The position numbers and the translations under genes were made by a program. The notes below the pieces were generated by a model, which saw nothing but the letters and a program-made list of their open reading frames with translations, made no database searches and was not told the origin of the DNA. Source: Type-B symbiont of Plautia stali (GTDB lineage: Bacteria; Pseudomonadota; Gammaproteobacteria; Enterobacterales; Enterobacteriaceae). Taken from it: a stretch of DNA of 64,000 nt. Location of the stretch: positions 62,001-126,000 of the forward strand of contig BBOA01000001.1 in the NCBI GenBank assembly GCA_001485295.1. The letters run 5' to 3'. The stretch's first letter is position 1. Each line of letters opens with the position of its first letter. Below, piece by piece: positions 19,874 to 30,617 of this stretch.

Positions 19874-20611
19874 ATGGCCTTTTACACTATCGGCGACGTT
19901 GCCGAACGCTGTGCAATAAATCCAGTCACGCTGCGCGCTTAGCAACGCCGTTATGGCTTATTAAAGCGCAACGCTCGGAAGGTGGACATCGTCAGTTTGA
20001 TGACGAGAAGGTCCAGCGCATTGAAGAAATCAAACACTGGATCGAGAGCGGTGTGCCGGTAGGCAAAGTTAAGGCGCTGCGCGAAGGCGAAAACGTTAAT
20101 GTCCGTAATGGTTAGGTCAATCTTCAGGAAGAGCTGAAGAGAGTGCTGCGCCACGTCAGACCTGCCAAGCTGCAGGCAAAAATCGCCACGCTAGGACGTG
20201 AAAAAACGGTAGACGCCCTGATCGATCATGTGATTATGCCGGTACGGCAAAAACTCAGGCTGGATGAAAATACGGCGCGCGTGATGAGCAGTCTGCTGGA
20301 CGGCGCGCTTATCAACTACGTCGCCTTTTGTCTTGCCGCCAGCCGCAAAAAAGCGGGTAAAGATACGCTGATCCTCAGGTGGGCGGTAGAAGACCACACC
20401 CTCATCTGGCTGGAAGCCTAGCGTCTCTCGCAGGAGAGATGGCGGCTCGACGTGCCGGCGGAGCCGCTGGATCTGCCGCGGCCAGAACTCTTTCCTGGCC
20501 AGACTATCTTTGTCTGGACCGGTAAAAAACTGACCCGCCGCCCAGCGGGATCAGCTGACGCACTGGCAGGAATAAGGGCTTACCATTCTCGCGAACGAAA
20601 CGCGCTTTTAG
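19874..20611 (+). pseudogene. mlrA: MlrA MerR-type regulator, broken
   Basis: Almost full length: [20 protein letters not shown] (DNA-binding helix-turn-helix), QRRYGLL, then after a 1-nt shift [21 protein letters not shown], and MSSLLDGALINYVAFCLAAS in the effector part. Three conserved Trp codons are now TAG (19940, 20113, 20419). MlrA activates csgD and thereby curli/biofilm. It stands beside yohO and yehW as in E. coli. Not functional unless amber were read through, which the frameshift also excludes. Confidence 0.9.
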
Positions 20612-20692
20612 TAAAATTCACGCAGGGCCCTTTTCGCCTTGCCCTGCCCGCGTTATCATCCCTACCCTTTCGGGCTTCAATCAGATTTCCGC

Positions 20693-20800
20693 ATGAACTG
20701 GCAAAAAATCTTCTTCGCAACGCTGTTTTTCATTATGGCCGTCGGCGGTACCGGCGGGCTGATGCTGGTCGGCTATAACCTTATTCTCGACTCATGCTAA
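20693..20800 (+). CDS. yohO: YohO-like small membrane protein
   Basis: A 35-residue ORF: MNWQKIFFATLFFIMAVGG, TGGLMLVGYNLIL, DSC. One membrane span with the GG-x-GG pattern and length match E. coli YohO as I recall it, and it occupies the same place between mlrA and the yehW end of the betaine transporter operon. Function unknown. It is intact although both neighbours are pseudogenes. No strong ribosome site is visible before the ATG. Confidence 0.75.
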   Translation: MNWQKIFFATLFFIMAVGGTGGLMLVGYNLILDSC

Positions 20801-20801
20801 G

Positions 20802-21500
20802 CTAGCGCTGCAGGCGCTCAAACAGGCGATCGCTAACAACCGCCAGCAGCGAGCTCTGAATCACATAGGCGGTATTAAAGCCGCTCAGGCCGATAATCAC
20901 CGGCGAGCCGAGACTCTCCGCGCCCACGGTCGAAGCGATCGCCGCCGTGCCAATATTGACGATTACCGAAGTGCGTACTCCTTTCAGAATCACCGGCACC
21001 GCTAGTGCTAGCTCGACCTGCTATAAACGCTGCTATGCGCTCATGCCCATGCCGTCAGCGATCTTCCGGCTGCTGGCGGGCACGCTGTCCAGCCCGACCA
21101 GCGTGCCTTGCAAAATGGGCAATAGCCCGTAGAGAAACAAGAAACAGTGCCACGACCGTAGGCCAAGCGCCGAACCCCATCACCAGCACGGCGATCTCCA
21201 GCACCGCGACCGGCCGAACGGTCTGGCCGGCCGCCACGATGGTCTCGATCAGCGGCCGGAGCTCCAGTAGGCTGATGGTAGCCAACAGAAAAAGATACGT
21301 CAGCGCCAGCTGGACAAAACTCTACTGCTAGTAGAGCGGGCACGTCCGATCCGGGAACCACTAGGCGAACAGCAGCGCGATAAACAGCGTAACCATCTAG
21401 AGCAGCGGATCTTTCAGCCAGCGTGTTAGTGCCCCTCGCGCAGGATCAGTAGATGGCTGAAGTAGAGCACGTCGAGCGGCTGCTGGCGCTGATCCCACCA
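20802..21500 (-). pseudogene. yehW: YehW-like ABC permease, broken
   Basis: The last gene of the osmF-yehYXW operon on the minus strand. Its C-terminal part reads [48 protein letters not shown]; the upstream two-thirds is spread over several frames with amber codons. It would be one of two permeases of a low-affinity glycine-betaine/choline type importer. The upstream boundary is approximate. Confidence 0.75.
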
Positions 21501-22310
21501 CCGACAGCTTGTCGGTGCGCAGGGCGATAAACTGCGATAGTGCTTCGCGCAGCGAATGGGCGGCAGCCAGCCGCTCGCCTTCCAGCCCATTCGCCGCGTC
21601 GATCGGCGTTACCCGCCTGACCCAACGACAGCAGGCGCACGCCCAGCTCGCTTATGCCGAAAAAATCGCGCACAAATATCATTCTTCGGCCGGGTCATCA
21701 GCGCGGCGGGCTTGCCCTGCCATACGATGCCGCCGTTATCTATCAGCACAATGTTATCCGCCAGCGTCAGCGCTTAGTCGATATCGTGCGTCACCAGCAC
21801 GATGGTGCGGCCCGATAGGCGGTGAATGCGCAGCATCTCCTGCTGCAGCGCGCCGCACGATTAGCAATACCTCAGGATCGGCGGCCAGCGCGCGTTGCCC
21901 CAACGCACTGCTGTTGCCCGCCGGAAAACTGGTGCGGCAGGCGCCGCGCCAGATGACCGTCCAGACTGAGCAACGCCAGCAGCTCCTCTACCCGCGTGCG
22001 AACGCGGGCTTTCGGCCAGCCGAGCAGCGTAGGCACAGTGGCGATATTTTTTCCACCGTCCAGTGGGGAAACAGGCCGATAGACTGAATGGCGTAACCTA
22101 TGCGGCGGCGCAGGTCGCGCGCGTCGAGTCGGCGAATCGACGCGACCGCGTCAAACTCCACCAGCCGGTTGATCATCTTCAGCGTAGTCGACTTGCCGGA
22201 ACTCGAGGTGCCGAGCAGCACGCTGAACTCGCCCTCGCTAATTTGCAGCGTCAGATCCTTCACCGCGCTTTGTCGGCAAAGTGCTTACTTACGCCCTTAT
22301 AAAGTGAATC
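21501..22310 (-). pseudogene. yehX: YehX-like ABC ATPase, broken
   Basis: The N-terminal half reads KDLTLQISEGEFSVLLGTSS followed by [17 protein letters not shown] (Walker A with Gly-to-Ser change) and [20 protein letters not shown] (Q-loop). Downstream pieces (LSGGQQQ-like area near 21900) are in other frames with stops. ATPase of the YehWXY-OsmF importer. Boundaries are approximate. Confidence 0.78.
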
Positions 22311-22735
22311 ATGGGTTCTCTCCAGCAGGGAAATCAGCAGGCGGAACAGCGTGTCGCTGATGACCGCCAGCGCGATCACCGGAATAACGCCGAGCAGCAC
22401 CAGATCGAGCGCGCTGTTGAGCAGTCCCTGAAAAATAATAGCGCCGAAGCCCCCTGCGCCGAGCAGCGCGGCCACCACCGCCATGCTCAGAGACTGCACC
22501 ACCACGCGCAGGCCGGCGAGCCACACGGGTAGCGCCAGCGGCACGTCGACGGCGAAAAAGCGCTGCAGCGGGTCTATGCCCATGCCGTGCGCACTTTTGT
22601 GCACGTCGCGCGGCACCTGCTGCAGACCAGCCACCACGCTGCGCACCAGCGACGGCAGCATCGCTTCCCACGATAGCGCTACGGTTTACAGCAGCTTCTG
22701 CTGCTGCAGCCATTCGCTCGCCACGCTGCTAGCGT
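22300..22735 (-). pseudogene. yehY: YehY-like ABC permease, 3' part
   Basis: An open stretch reads [77 protein letters not shown] and [19 protein letters not shown], the C-terminal permease half of YehY. About the first half of the expected protein, with its extra membrane segments, is absent because osmF sequence follows directly. Confidence 0.78.
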
Positions 22736-23535
22736 CCTAGGCCCTCGACGGCGATCTTCGCTTTTAGCTGCTGCAGGGTTTTCTCATCTAGCTTGCTGAA
22801 AACCGGCTTCAGCAAGCTGTCAATATCGGGATAAGCTTTCAGCACCGAGGCGCGGATCACCGGCGCTGGCGCATAGATCGGCTGAACGCCTTTGGGATCG
22901 CTCAGGGTTTGCAGGCCTAGCGCCGCCACCGGGACGTCGATGCCGTAGGCCATTGCTGCGTTGACGCCGGAGGTCTGCTGCGCCGCTGCCCGCCAACGAC
23001 AGCAGCTGGCTCTGGGTAAATTTATAGTCGTAGGCTTTTTCAAACGCTGGCAGAGCGCCGCCGCGCTCTCGATAAACTCCGCCGAGGCCGCCAGCTTGAT
23101 GCCACCTTTTTTTCAGGTAGCAGCTGAGATCTTCCAGCGAGCTGAGCTGATTCTGCTGTGCGATATCCTGACGCACCGCGATGGTCCAAGTGTTGTTCGC
23201 CGGCGCTGGCGTCAGCCACACTAGCTGATTTTTATCGGCGTCGAGCTTTTTCACCTTCTCATAGCCTTGGCACGTGTTTTCCCAAGCGGCGTCTTTTTCG
23301 CCGTTGAAGAAGAAGGCGCCGTTGCCGGTATATTCAGAATAGATATTGAGTTCGCCAGCGGTGAGGGCGCCACTCACCACCCAGGTGGTGCCGAGGTGAA
23401 TTTTGTTCACCGTTTTCACGCCGTGCTTCTCCAGCACCTACAGGATCACATTGCCCAACAGCAAACCTTCCATATCGATTTTCGAACCCATGCGCACGGG
23501 GATCGGCGGCCGGCGCCGCGCCCGTCACCCGGCTG
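22736..23535 (-). pseudogene. osmF: OsmF-like betaine-binding protein, broken
   Basis: Reads GSKIDMEG, then an amber codon, LEKHGVKTVNKIHLGTTWVV, SGALTAGELNIYSEYTGNGA, NTWTIAVRQDIAQQNQLSSL, and after frameshifts SQLLSLAG and the C-terminal lobe to about 22736. The signal peptide and first residues are missing. OsmF is the periplasmic binding protein of the stress-induced YehWXY system. The whole operon is dead. Confidence 0.82.
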
Positions 23536-24244
23536 GCTGTGTGACTGCTTATTCTCGGCTTCGGTGCGGTGCCTGCGCTGATTATTATCGCTATCCGCAG
23601 CCGCTATATGAGCGAGTTACCGGTGTGGGCAGCGAATCAGGGCGATCTCAAAGGCGCAGCCGCTATTCCGCGCAGCGGCTGGAATATTAACACGCAGGTG
23701 GCCGACGATGCGACAACGACGCCGACCCAGCCCTCGCGCCGCACTAGCTGACGTAAATAAGGAGCGCTACTACAGGGCGTTTACCTGCGCCGCACGCTGC
23801 TAGCGAGCATTACTTCTGTCGCCTCCCCCTTCGCCTATAACGCGATAGCGTTTGGTCTGCCGGTGATTTATCATCAGCTTTTACGCCCAGTCGATGCTGA
23901 TCACTATTCTGGTGTCGCTGGCGCTTAATCTCCTGTTCGCCTTTGTCGGCGGCGTGCTGGTGCCGCGTCTCGGCGTGTGGAAGATGTCGGTGGCGGGCTC
24001 TACGCCTGTCAGTGTGTAGCGCTGTTGGGGCTGGCGCTCATTGGGCGTCCCGAAGGCAGCCAAGAAGTGGGCATCGCTATCGCTATGCTGGATCTGCCTC
24101 TGTTCAGCTAGGGCTTTGGTCCCGGCTCGCACACGTCGCCGCGCTAGGCACCGGCGTGTTCTGGGTGATTTTCCTGGCGCTGCTGGCGATCCGCTGGGGG
24201 CAGTCGGACTACGATGTGGACGCAGAGGATTTTGCCGGACATTA
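23536..24244 (+). pseudogene. MFS transporter (SP/MHS-like), C-terminal part, broken
   Basis: Plus-strand pieces: LILGFGAVPALIIIAIRSRY then MSELPVWAANQGDLKGAAA, then LLASITSVASPFAYNAIAFG, SLALNLLFAFVGGVLVPRLG, and after a deletion ALGTGVFWVIFLALLAIRWG followed by a tail ending in AGH and TAA. This looks like a major facilitator lacking its first third and helices 9-10. Substrate unknown. Confidence 0.7.
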
Positions 24245-24280
24245 AGGAGAAAGGCCGCCCGGTCGGGCGGCCTTTCTCCT
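24245..24280. terminator. Perfect 16-bp terminator hairpin
   Basis: AGGAGAAAGGCCGCCC and GGGCGGCCTTTCTCCT are exact complements around GGTC. It lies between the converging MFS pseudogene and idi and touches the idi stop codon, so it can serve both sides. Confidence 0.88.
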
Positions 24281-24813
24281 TACGCCGGTATATTTAACGC
24301 ATTTAAGTAAGCGGGTATGCGCGGAAAGGTGTAGAGAAACCAAGGGGTGAACTGCTGCGGCGCCTCTAGCATTGCGCGCTGAATTTCGCTCACCGAGAGA
24401 TACCGCCAGTCGTCCGCCTCCTGAGGATTCAGCGTCGGCGGCTCATCGCTAATAGCAAAATAGACATGTCCATATTCATGCTCGGTAAGGCCGTTGCTGA
24501 GCGGCAGATTATAGCTCAGTTCGAATACCGGCGTCAGCGAGAGAGCCAGCCCCATCTCCTCTGACAAACGGCGCTCTGCCGCCTGCTGGGTCGGCTCGGC
24601 GGGATAAGGATGGCCGCAGGTAGTGTTGCTCCACAGGCCGCCGCAGTGGTATTTGCCGCTGGCGCGACGCTGCAGCAGCAGTTCGCCGTACGAATTGAAC
24701 ACATAGACCGTCACCGCGCGGTGTAGTAGTCCCTTCTTATGCACTTCCAGCTTTTCCATTTTACCGGTGGGACGATCAAGATGATCGACGAGGATAACTT
24801 CGATAGCAGCCAT
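24280..24813 (-). CDS. idi: Isopentenyl-diphosphate isomerase, type 1
   Basis: A 177-residue Nudix-fold enzyme interconverting IPP and DMAPP. Visible: metal His in EVHKKGLLHRA, active-site Cys in WSNTTCGHP, Nudix-like AAERRLSEEMGL, and the catalytic Glu region TEHEYGHVY. Length fits the type 1 family. The product feeds ubiquinone, undecaprenyl and carotenoid synthesis. ATG 24813 has AGGA nearby. It stands alone with its own terminator and is intact between dead genes. Confidence 0.93.
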   Translation of the reverse strand: MAAIEVILVDHLDRPTGKMEKLEVHKKGLLHRAVTVYVFNSYGELLLQRRASGKYHCGGLWSNTTCGHPYPAEPTQQAAERRLSEEMGLALSLTPVFELSYNLPLSNGLTEHEYGHVYFAISDEPPTLNPQEADDWRYLSVSEIQRAMLEAPQQFTPWFLYTFPRIPAYLNALNIPA

Positions 24814-24929
24814 GAGGATTCCTTAAGATAACTTCTATTATTCTAGTACATTCCTGCCGCTTCATGCCGCGTGAATTTGTGCTGTTTTCTGCAAAAAAGG
24901 CCCACCTGCGCTAGCTTGTAGGGTGAAGA

Positions 24930-26506
24930 TTAGAGTCGGGAGCTTTGTACCGCCATCTCCAGCTGCACGCCCTGCTCCTCCATCGCCTGAGCGGACGGCG
25001 GAGACCTGCTCCACCAGCGCAGCGTTCTGATACGTGGTGCCGTCGAGCTGGGTGATCGCGACGTTAACCTGCTTGATCGCCGCTGGCGGACATGACTTCG
25101 CTCATCAGCATCGTAACGCTGCTAACGCCCTGCATTAGCTCGTCCATAGTTTCTCCTACCTGCTCCACTAGCTGGCTGCCCGCGTCGATATTGGCCACCG
25201 ACTCCTCGATCAGCTTTTCGATTTCGTGCGCCGAATTGGCCGAACGCTGCGCCAGATTGCCTACTTCGGAGGCGACCACCGCAAAGCCGTTATCCTATTC
25301 GCCCGCTCGCGCTGCCTCCACCGCCGCGTTCAGCGCTAAGATGTTGGTCTGAAAGGCGATGCTGTCGATCACGCTGATGATATCGACCACTTTGCGCGAA
25401 GAGTGATGAATTTCGCCCATGGTACTCACCACATGACGTACCACCTCGATGCACCTGCGACACGTTGCCCGCTAGCTGATTGGCATTGGCATCGGCGTTC
25501 TGGCGCACCGCGCCGATCAGCTCTTCCATTGAGGCCGCGGTTTCGACGATTGAGCTGGCCTGCTCTTCGGTGCGTGACGAGAGGTTGGCGTTGCCACTGG
25601 CGATTTCACGCGAGGCGGCGGTAAAGGCGCATCATCGAACGGATAAATCCCAGCAGCAGCACAATCGCTAGAGAGATATGCATCAAGCCGAGACGCGTCA
25701 GCATGTTGTGCGTCTGCTCCTCGGTCAGCAGGCTGGTCGGCACATCGCGCTGGCCAGGATACCACGGTCTGCCGGCGATAGCCTGCAGAAACAGCGTATG
25801 TTCGCTATCCTCGCCGTCGAAGGTGGTTTCCGGCGGCTGGGCGCGGGCGCTGCCCCGCAGAGTTTCCAGCGGCGCCGCCATCGGCAGTTGCAGATCGGTC
25901 AGTTTTTCCAACTTCGGCGTGCCATCCACTAACGCGGCGTTGGCCACTACTTATCGTCAGCCTCAATAATCAGCACGTGGCCTTGGATGGTGTCGCCCAT
26001 CTCTTTCGCCAGATGGTTGAAGAAGCCGAGCGTGACGTCGATGGTGGCGACGCCCCAGACGGTGCCATCACGATAGATTGCCATGACGCAGTTAGTGCGC
26101 GGCTGCAGGCTGGCGGCGTCCTGATAGGCTCTCTCTCAGGCGCACTGCCCTTTCGGCGCGGCCATGCCGTCTTAGTACCACGGCTGCTCCCAGTATTTGT
26201 CGACGGTGTTGGAGTTCCAGTAGGTGTTGACCTACAGCTGGTTGCTAGCGTTGCGCGCAAAGAAGCGGCTGTCTTTCTCTTTCACCGGATCGCGTCGGTT
26301 AGGCAGCGGCCAGATGTCGCTGCCGAAGACTCTGCTCGACGATACCGGTCGCCAGCGCGTCGACCTGACAGCGCACACTAGCTGGCTCTGGTTAGCCGGT
26401 TAACTGCAGTGCAATAAACTACTTAATCCACGATCGTGATCAGCATCAGAACGAGAAAAAAGAGAACCAGAACTACAGTGAAGCGGGATTGAGTTGTTTT
26501 AAGCAT
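24930..26506 (-). pseudogene. Methyl-accepting chemotaxis protein, broken
   Basis: Starts at 26506 with MLKTTQSRFTVVLVLFFLVL, a membrane anchor followed by a stop. Ligand-domain pieces and a second span ([19 protein letters not shown]) follow in other frames. The signalling domain is recognisable: MVASEVGNLAQRSANSAHEI, EKLIEESVANIDAGSQLVEQ. Amber codons and indels occur throughout. A chemoreceptor of this kind would couple to CheA/CheW; its loss fits a non-motile or host-bound life. Confidence 0.85.
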
Positions 26507-26638
26507 GTGCTTTTCTCTAGAAGAATCGGCACGATTGCCTGTCAGGGTTAACGGCGCAGGCGGAAGTAACTTGAGGCACGCGCGATCACAAATTTAACAA
26601 CCCATTGAGAGAGGAGATGATTTACAGTTAACGACACG

Positions 26639-27310
26639 CGGCGCGCTGCGTCAACAACGCGCCGGCGTCAGGTCTCGCTCCACTACCTGCTGGCGCGGAC
26701 GGAAGAGGAAGATATGGTTATTGCCTGCTGCCAGCTGCTGGCCGCCCAGATCATCCGCCTGCACGAACAGGCGTTCCGTTTCGGTGATCGGCATCGCCTA
26801 CAGTAAATTGGGTCGATCGCCTTCACGCTTCGGCAGGCTAAACTGCGCGCGCCAGCAGGAAGCTCTCGAAGCCGACCGGCAGCTACTTCCGACACCAGCG
26901 TATAGCCCTCGCCTAGCCAAGTTAGGCGCGCCTGGGGCAGATACGCGAACTCCGCCAGCGCGCTCGCCATCTGCACCGCATTGCCTTCGGTCATCACCTC
27001 GCCATCCACTGCTATCGCCAGCTCAATGCGGCGATACTGCGGCGCCAGCTCGTTGAATAGATAGTCGACCTGTGGCATCGAACGGATACTCATGACGAGC
27101 GTGAGGAAGTACAAGGCTCCCTAGTGCTAGTGCTGGGAAATGGCCATCGGCGGCCAGCTGCCCTGATCGCCTGATCGATAGCACATAATATTCACTGGTT
27201 CGCCGAACTGCGTCTAATAGCGCTGCAGCAGCGCTTGCTACACGCGATCCCACTCGTTGCTGTCGTGTCAGTCGCGCTAGAACTGGCGCTGGTGCTCGGC
27301 GCGCGCGTAG
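26639..27310 (-). pseudogene. Suppressor-of-fused-like domain protein, broken
   Basis: Minus-strand frames give WDRV, RYQTQFGEPVNIMCYRSGDQ (with Q as TAG), GSWPPMAISQH, LYFLTLVMSIRSMPQVDYLF, NELAPQYRRIELAIAVDGEV, ALAEFAYLPQARLTWLGEGY and later ITETERLFVQADDLGGQQL. This resembles bacterial SUFU-domain proteins, which often sit near type VI secretion or polymorphic toxin genes. Many TAG codons and shifts. The family call is from memory of the pattern and is tentative. Confidence 0.45.
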
Positions 27311-27756
27311 TAATCGTTAGTGGAAGTGAAATCGATCAGCGCGGTCAGCCGGTTTTTTTATGCAGCCGGAGGAGAAACTCACCTGTTTCTCCTGATATAG
27401 AGACCCCAGCCGGGGGATTACCGCCAGCAGCTGGCCGTAGTACCAGAGTGCCGCGCCGTCGTCGCTCGGCTCCCATAGCACCTGCACAGACCCACCGGAC
27501 CGAGCGATGGTTCCTCTAAGGTGCGGCAGAACTCGGCGCTGAGCAGCGGCGCGATGCCCTGCTCCATCGCCGCGCGATCTTCCTGCGCCAGCGCAGGCAG
27601 CAGATTGTGCAGCAAGCAGCTGCGCACCGAATAATGGCTGCGGAGCAGGTCCGTCAGGCAAATATAGAAATAAGCGGTGCGCGCATCCTGCTCGACAATC
27701 TCCGTCAGTGTATGTTGCTGATTGTGGACCTCAGCAATCAGAGGTTAGTAAGTCAT
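27311..27756 (-). pseudogene. Unidentified broken gene
   Basis: From ATG 27756 the frame has a stop after three codons and then HTLTEIVEQDARTAYFYICL, TDLLRSHYSVRSCLLHNLLP, ALAQEDRAAMEQGIAPLLSA, EFCRTLEEPSLG; after a shift VLWEPSDDGAALWYYGQLLA. I do not recognise the family. Its position next to a SUFU-like remnant and near vgrG suggests a secretion-associated accessory gene, as inference only. Confidence 0.4.
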
Positions 27757-27959
27757 AGTGCCTCGACAAAGCCTCAGGGATCCATTTCCCCGAGATTAAA
27801 GTAGGATCTTCACTGCCGCCATGTGAGACAAGAGTAAAACTCTCAAAGTTAGCGCGCCGCCCCCTCTCAGGGGTAAGCAACGGTAAAGCACGCGGCGCGA
27901 ATGCTTAGCGGCGCTAAAGCATTGACCGCGCTGAGGGTGAAATCCAATTCGCATTTTTC

Positions 27960-28690
27960 CGCCGTCGCCGCATGCTATGGTCGCCTTACCTCTTCTATCA
28001 GAGGTACATGATGCTGCCCAACTTAACACTTTATTATCTGTTGCGGCTCGACTTGGCATCCTGATATCGCCTGCACCCAGTCGGGCAGCAGCGCCATACC
28101 CGACTTCAATATGACATGCATTCCCGGTTTCGCCTGTCACGTCACCTCGGCGGTGCGCTCATCGTAGCGCCGCTCGCCGCGCATGCTGTGCAAGAAGCGC
28201 GCCACCGCCTCGATGCTTTTCGGCACCTCAGTTGCCCCCAGTGCTTCGGCGATCAGCGCCGCCTCTCGATAGTAGCGATCCTAATCCGCCAGACTGAGCT
28301 GCGGATTTTTAAAGCGTAAGTGAGTGGCAAGAAAGGCGCTGGTTTCGGAGACGTGCACCTAGGTGAGCAGGCACGGATGGCTCGCGGCATAGGGCTGACT
28401 GTAGTTGTCGACGCCGCTGACAAGCAGATGGATGTTTTTGACTCGTTCAATCAGCAGGTTCTCGTCGTGGCGATTGCCGAAAGTGGTGACGGCGATGAAC
28501 TGGCTAGTGCGGCGCAGGCGGACGAGCATATCTTAGCGAAAGTTTGAGTGATCTCAGACGCCCGCCAGCGCGGAAGGGTACAGCATCTGCAGCAACAGGG
28601 CGCGCCGCACAGCATCGAGGGAAGAGATACTGGGACGACTGGACGCCGGCGCGGGCGCGCTGAAAATGTGCAGTACGACGCGCGCCACGC
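27960..28690 (-). pseudogene. Oxygenase MpaB/DUF2236 family protein, broken
   Basis: Pieces in order: SLDAVRRALLLQMLYPSALA, a stop, DHSNFR, a stop, DMLVRLRRTSQFIAVTTFGN, VSGVDNYSQPYAASHPCLLT, VHVSETSAFLATHLRF, and DRYYREAALIAEALGATEVP with KSIEAVARFLHSMRGERRYD. The HxxxTxF- and HVSE-type segments fit the MpaB/DUF2236 oxygenase family. One TAG falls where Trp is expected (LTxVHVSE). Both ends are approximate. Confidence 0.65.
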
Positions 28691-29260
28691 CTCCGATCCC
28701 GACTATGCCGATCGCGGGCGGCACATCAACGCCGATACCTCGGCGCGCTTTAATGTCAATGCGCGTCGGCTGTTTGAAGCCTCCGGCTGCGCGGGCAAGC
28801 TGGCGGTGTTCTATATCAACAACAACGATCCCACGGTGCTGAGCGAGATCCGCCGCCATAATGCCGCTGTTTTTCATCCTGAAGGGCCGCGTCGACTCCT
28901 AAGCGGGCGAAACTGAGCTTCGTGAAGCCGCACTTTACCGATCGCCTGCTGTAGCGCTGCAGCGCCCTGTTCCATGCACATCTGCCGAAGCGCATGAAGC
29001 AGTATCCGCGATAAGTATGCTCATCACCTGCTGCTGAAAATGTCCGGCGCGGGCGTTGAAGAGACGCGCAACTATCTGAAGGATTATTTCCGTGAGGCGG
29101 CGGCAAGTTTTTCGAATACGAAGGCGAAGAGGGCGTGCACGCTTTTCTGCATCGTTTCGCCGCGGCGGGTTACCGGGTGAAGCTCGACTTCAGCCGCGAA
29201 TATGCCGAGCCCTGCTTTAACACCCTGTGGTTCCGCCTGGCGAAACCGTACGCCAGATAG
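28655..29260 (+). pseudogene. Unidentified broken gene upstream of vgrG remnant
   Basis: Plus-strand frames read YDARHASDPDYADRGRHINA, DTSARFNVNARRLFEASGCA, GKLAVFYINNNDPTVLSEIR, then KPHFTDRLL, a stop, RCSALFHAHLPKRMKQYP, HHLLLKMSGAGVEETRNYLK and FFEYEGEEGVHAFLHRFAAA, ending KPYAR. I do not recognise the family. Because vgrG sequence follows without a gap and is on the same strand, it may be a type VI secretion accessory or effector-related gene. Confidence 0.4.
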
Positions 29261-29919
29261 GAGCACGGCTGGCATATGCCACTGACCGACGGGACCGAAG
29301 TGGGCATTACGTATGACGGCGGTGATATTGACTGTTCGTATATAGCCGATGCGTTTCATGACTCTGAACACGCCGACATCGTTACTCGCGACAACCGCAG
29401 CCGGAACATACTGCAAACCGCTGCCGGGAATGAGCTGCGGATAGAGAACAAACGAGGCGAAGAACATGCCGCCCTGACATGCCTTTCGGGGCGACGGCGC
29501 TTAATCAGGGGCATATTACCGGTGCGCAGGAGACGCCGCGTGGAACAGGCTTTGAGCTGCGGGCCGATGAATGTGCCGAAGGGGATGTTTATCACCGCCG
29601 TGGCGTTCACCAGCGGTGAGCACATGCAGATGGCCGCCGCAGGTTCGGTGGGAAAATCGGCCTGTTCGCCCGGACAGGCAAACTCAGCATTAACGCCAGC
29701 GAAGGTCCGGTGCAGATTCAGGCGCAAAACAGCGTAATATACTTATCCGCAGGGCAAAAGCTGAGCCTGATTTCCGCCAGCGATATGCTGTTCGCCGGAA
29801 AAACGCGTCACGCTTATCCGCGGCGGCAGACGGGGAACCGCGTCGCCGTCAGCAGCATCAGCAACATAAGAGCGGAATCTAGCACAAATTCAGGCGATCG
29901 ATATCACATTGGCGCGTAG
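29261..29919 (+). pseudogene. vgrG: vgrG (tssI) type VI spike remnant
   Basis: Reads HGWHMPLTDGTEVGITYDGG, DIDCSYIADAFHDSEHADIV, TRDNRSRNILQTAAGNELRI and after shifts LFARTGKLSINASEGPVQIQ, AQNSVIYLSAGQKLSLISAS. These are the OB-fold end and beta-prism needle of VgrG. The N-terminal gp27-like domain and much of the middle are missing. VgrG forms the tip of the type VI secretion needle. It abuts the pbpG remnant. Confidence 0.8.
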
Positions 29920-29923
29920 TTTA

Positions 29924-30510
29924 GAAATGGGTATATTTACCGAATGCATCCAGCATTACCAGCGCCACCGGTTGGTTATTGATCATAGTGCGCATCACCA
30001 GACTTCCGTGCTGGAGACACTATACGTCGACAGGCCGGTCGGCTCGACGTATCATCCCCAGCGCGCTCTTTAGCGTTCATAGCGCGGATAAAGGCCGTCG
30101 TAGCCGCCGGGATAGTGATGCGCCCAGCTAGCCGCCGCGCGGTTTTCCGAGGACATCGGCGCTAGCAGCATCATATTGCGGCGGCTGATTTCGCTGTTGA
30201 GTTTAACGCGGGAAAGGAGGCCGCGTATCTCGGGCGTATGGCTGATATCCACCGAAATCGGCTCATCTAGCCACTGCTTCGCATCCAGCGCCACCATGAC
30301 CATTATCAGCTCGGTGATAGAGGCGATAGGTCGAATGCGGTCGGGATGGCTGAAGAAAAACACTTTCCCCACATTGAGGTCGACGATCATCGCGCTGCCT
30401 GAGGCGATTTGCGGCTCGGCAACCGACGCTAGCTGAGAAAGAGAGGCTACCGCCTAGCCGCCGAACAGCAGCGCCAGCGAAAGCAGTGAATAGCGAATGG
30501 TTACAGGCAT
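29924..30510 (-). pseudogene. pbpG: PbpG (PBP7) D-Ala-D-Ala endopeptidase, broken
   Basis: From ATG 30510 a signal sequence MPVTIRYSLLSLALLFGG, TAG for Trp, then [60 protein letters not shown] and [10 protein letters not shown]. The catalytic SxxK is SITE here, so the lysine is lost. After frameshifts come [15 protein letters not shown] and, following a deletion, [23 protein letters not shown]7 trims cross-links in periplasmic peptidoglycan. Next to yohC as in E. coli. Confidence 0.88.
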
Positions 30511-30617
30511 CTTATAAAAAAGACTGATTAAGACAGTACGCGGTGTCAGACACAGGCTGCCTGCCGCAGAGCCAATCACACAGAGGCTGGTAAGGGCATA
30601 ATTTACTGACGCGCGCT

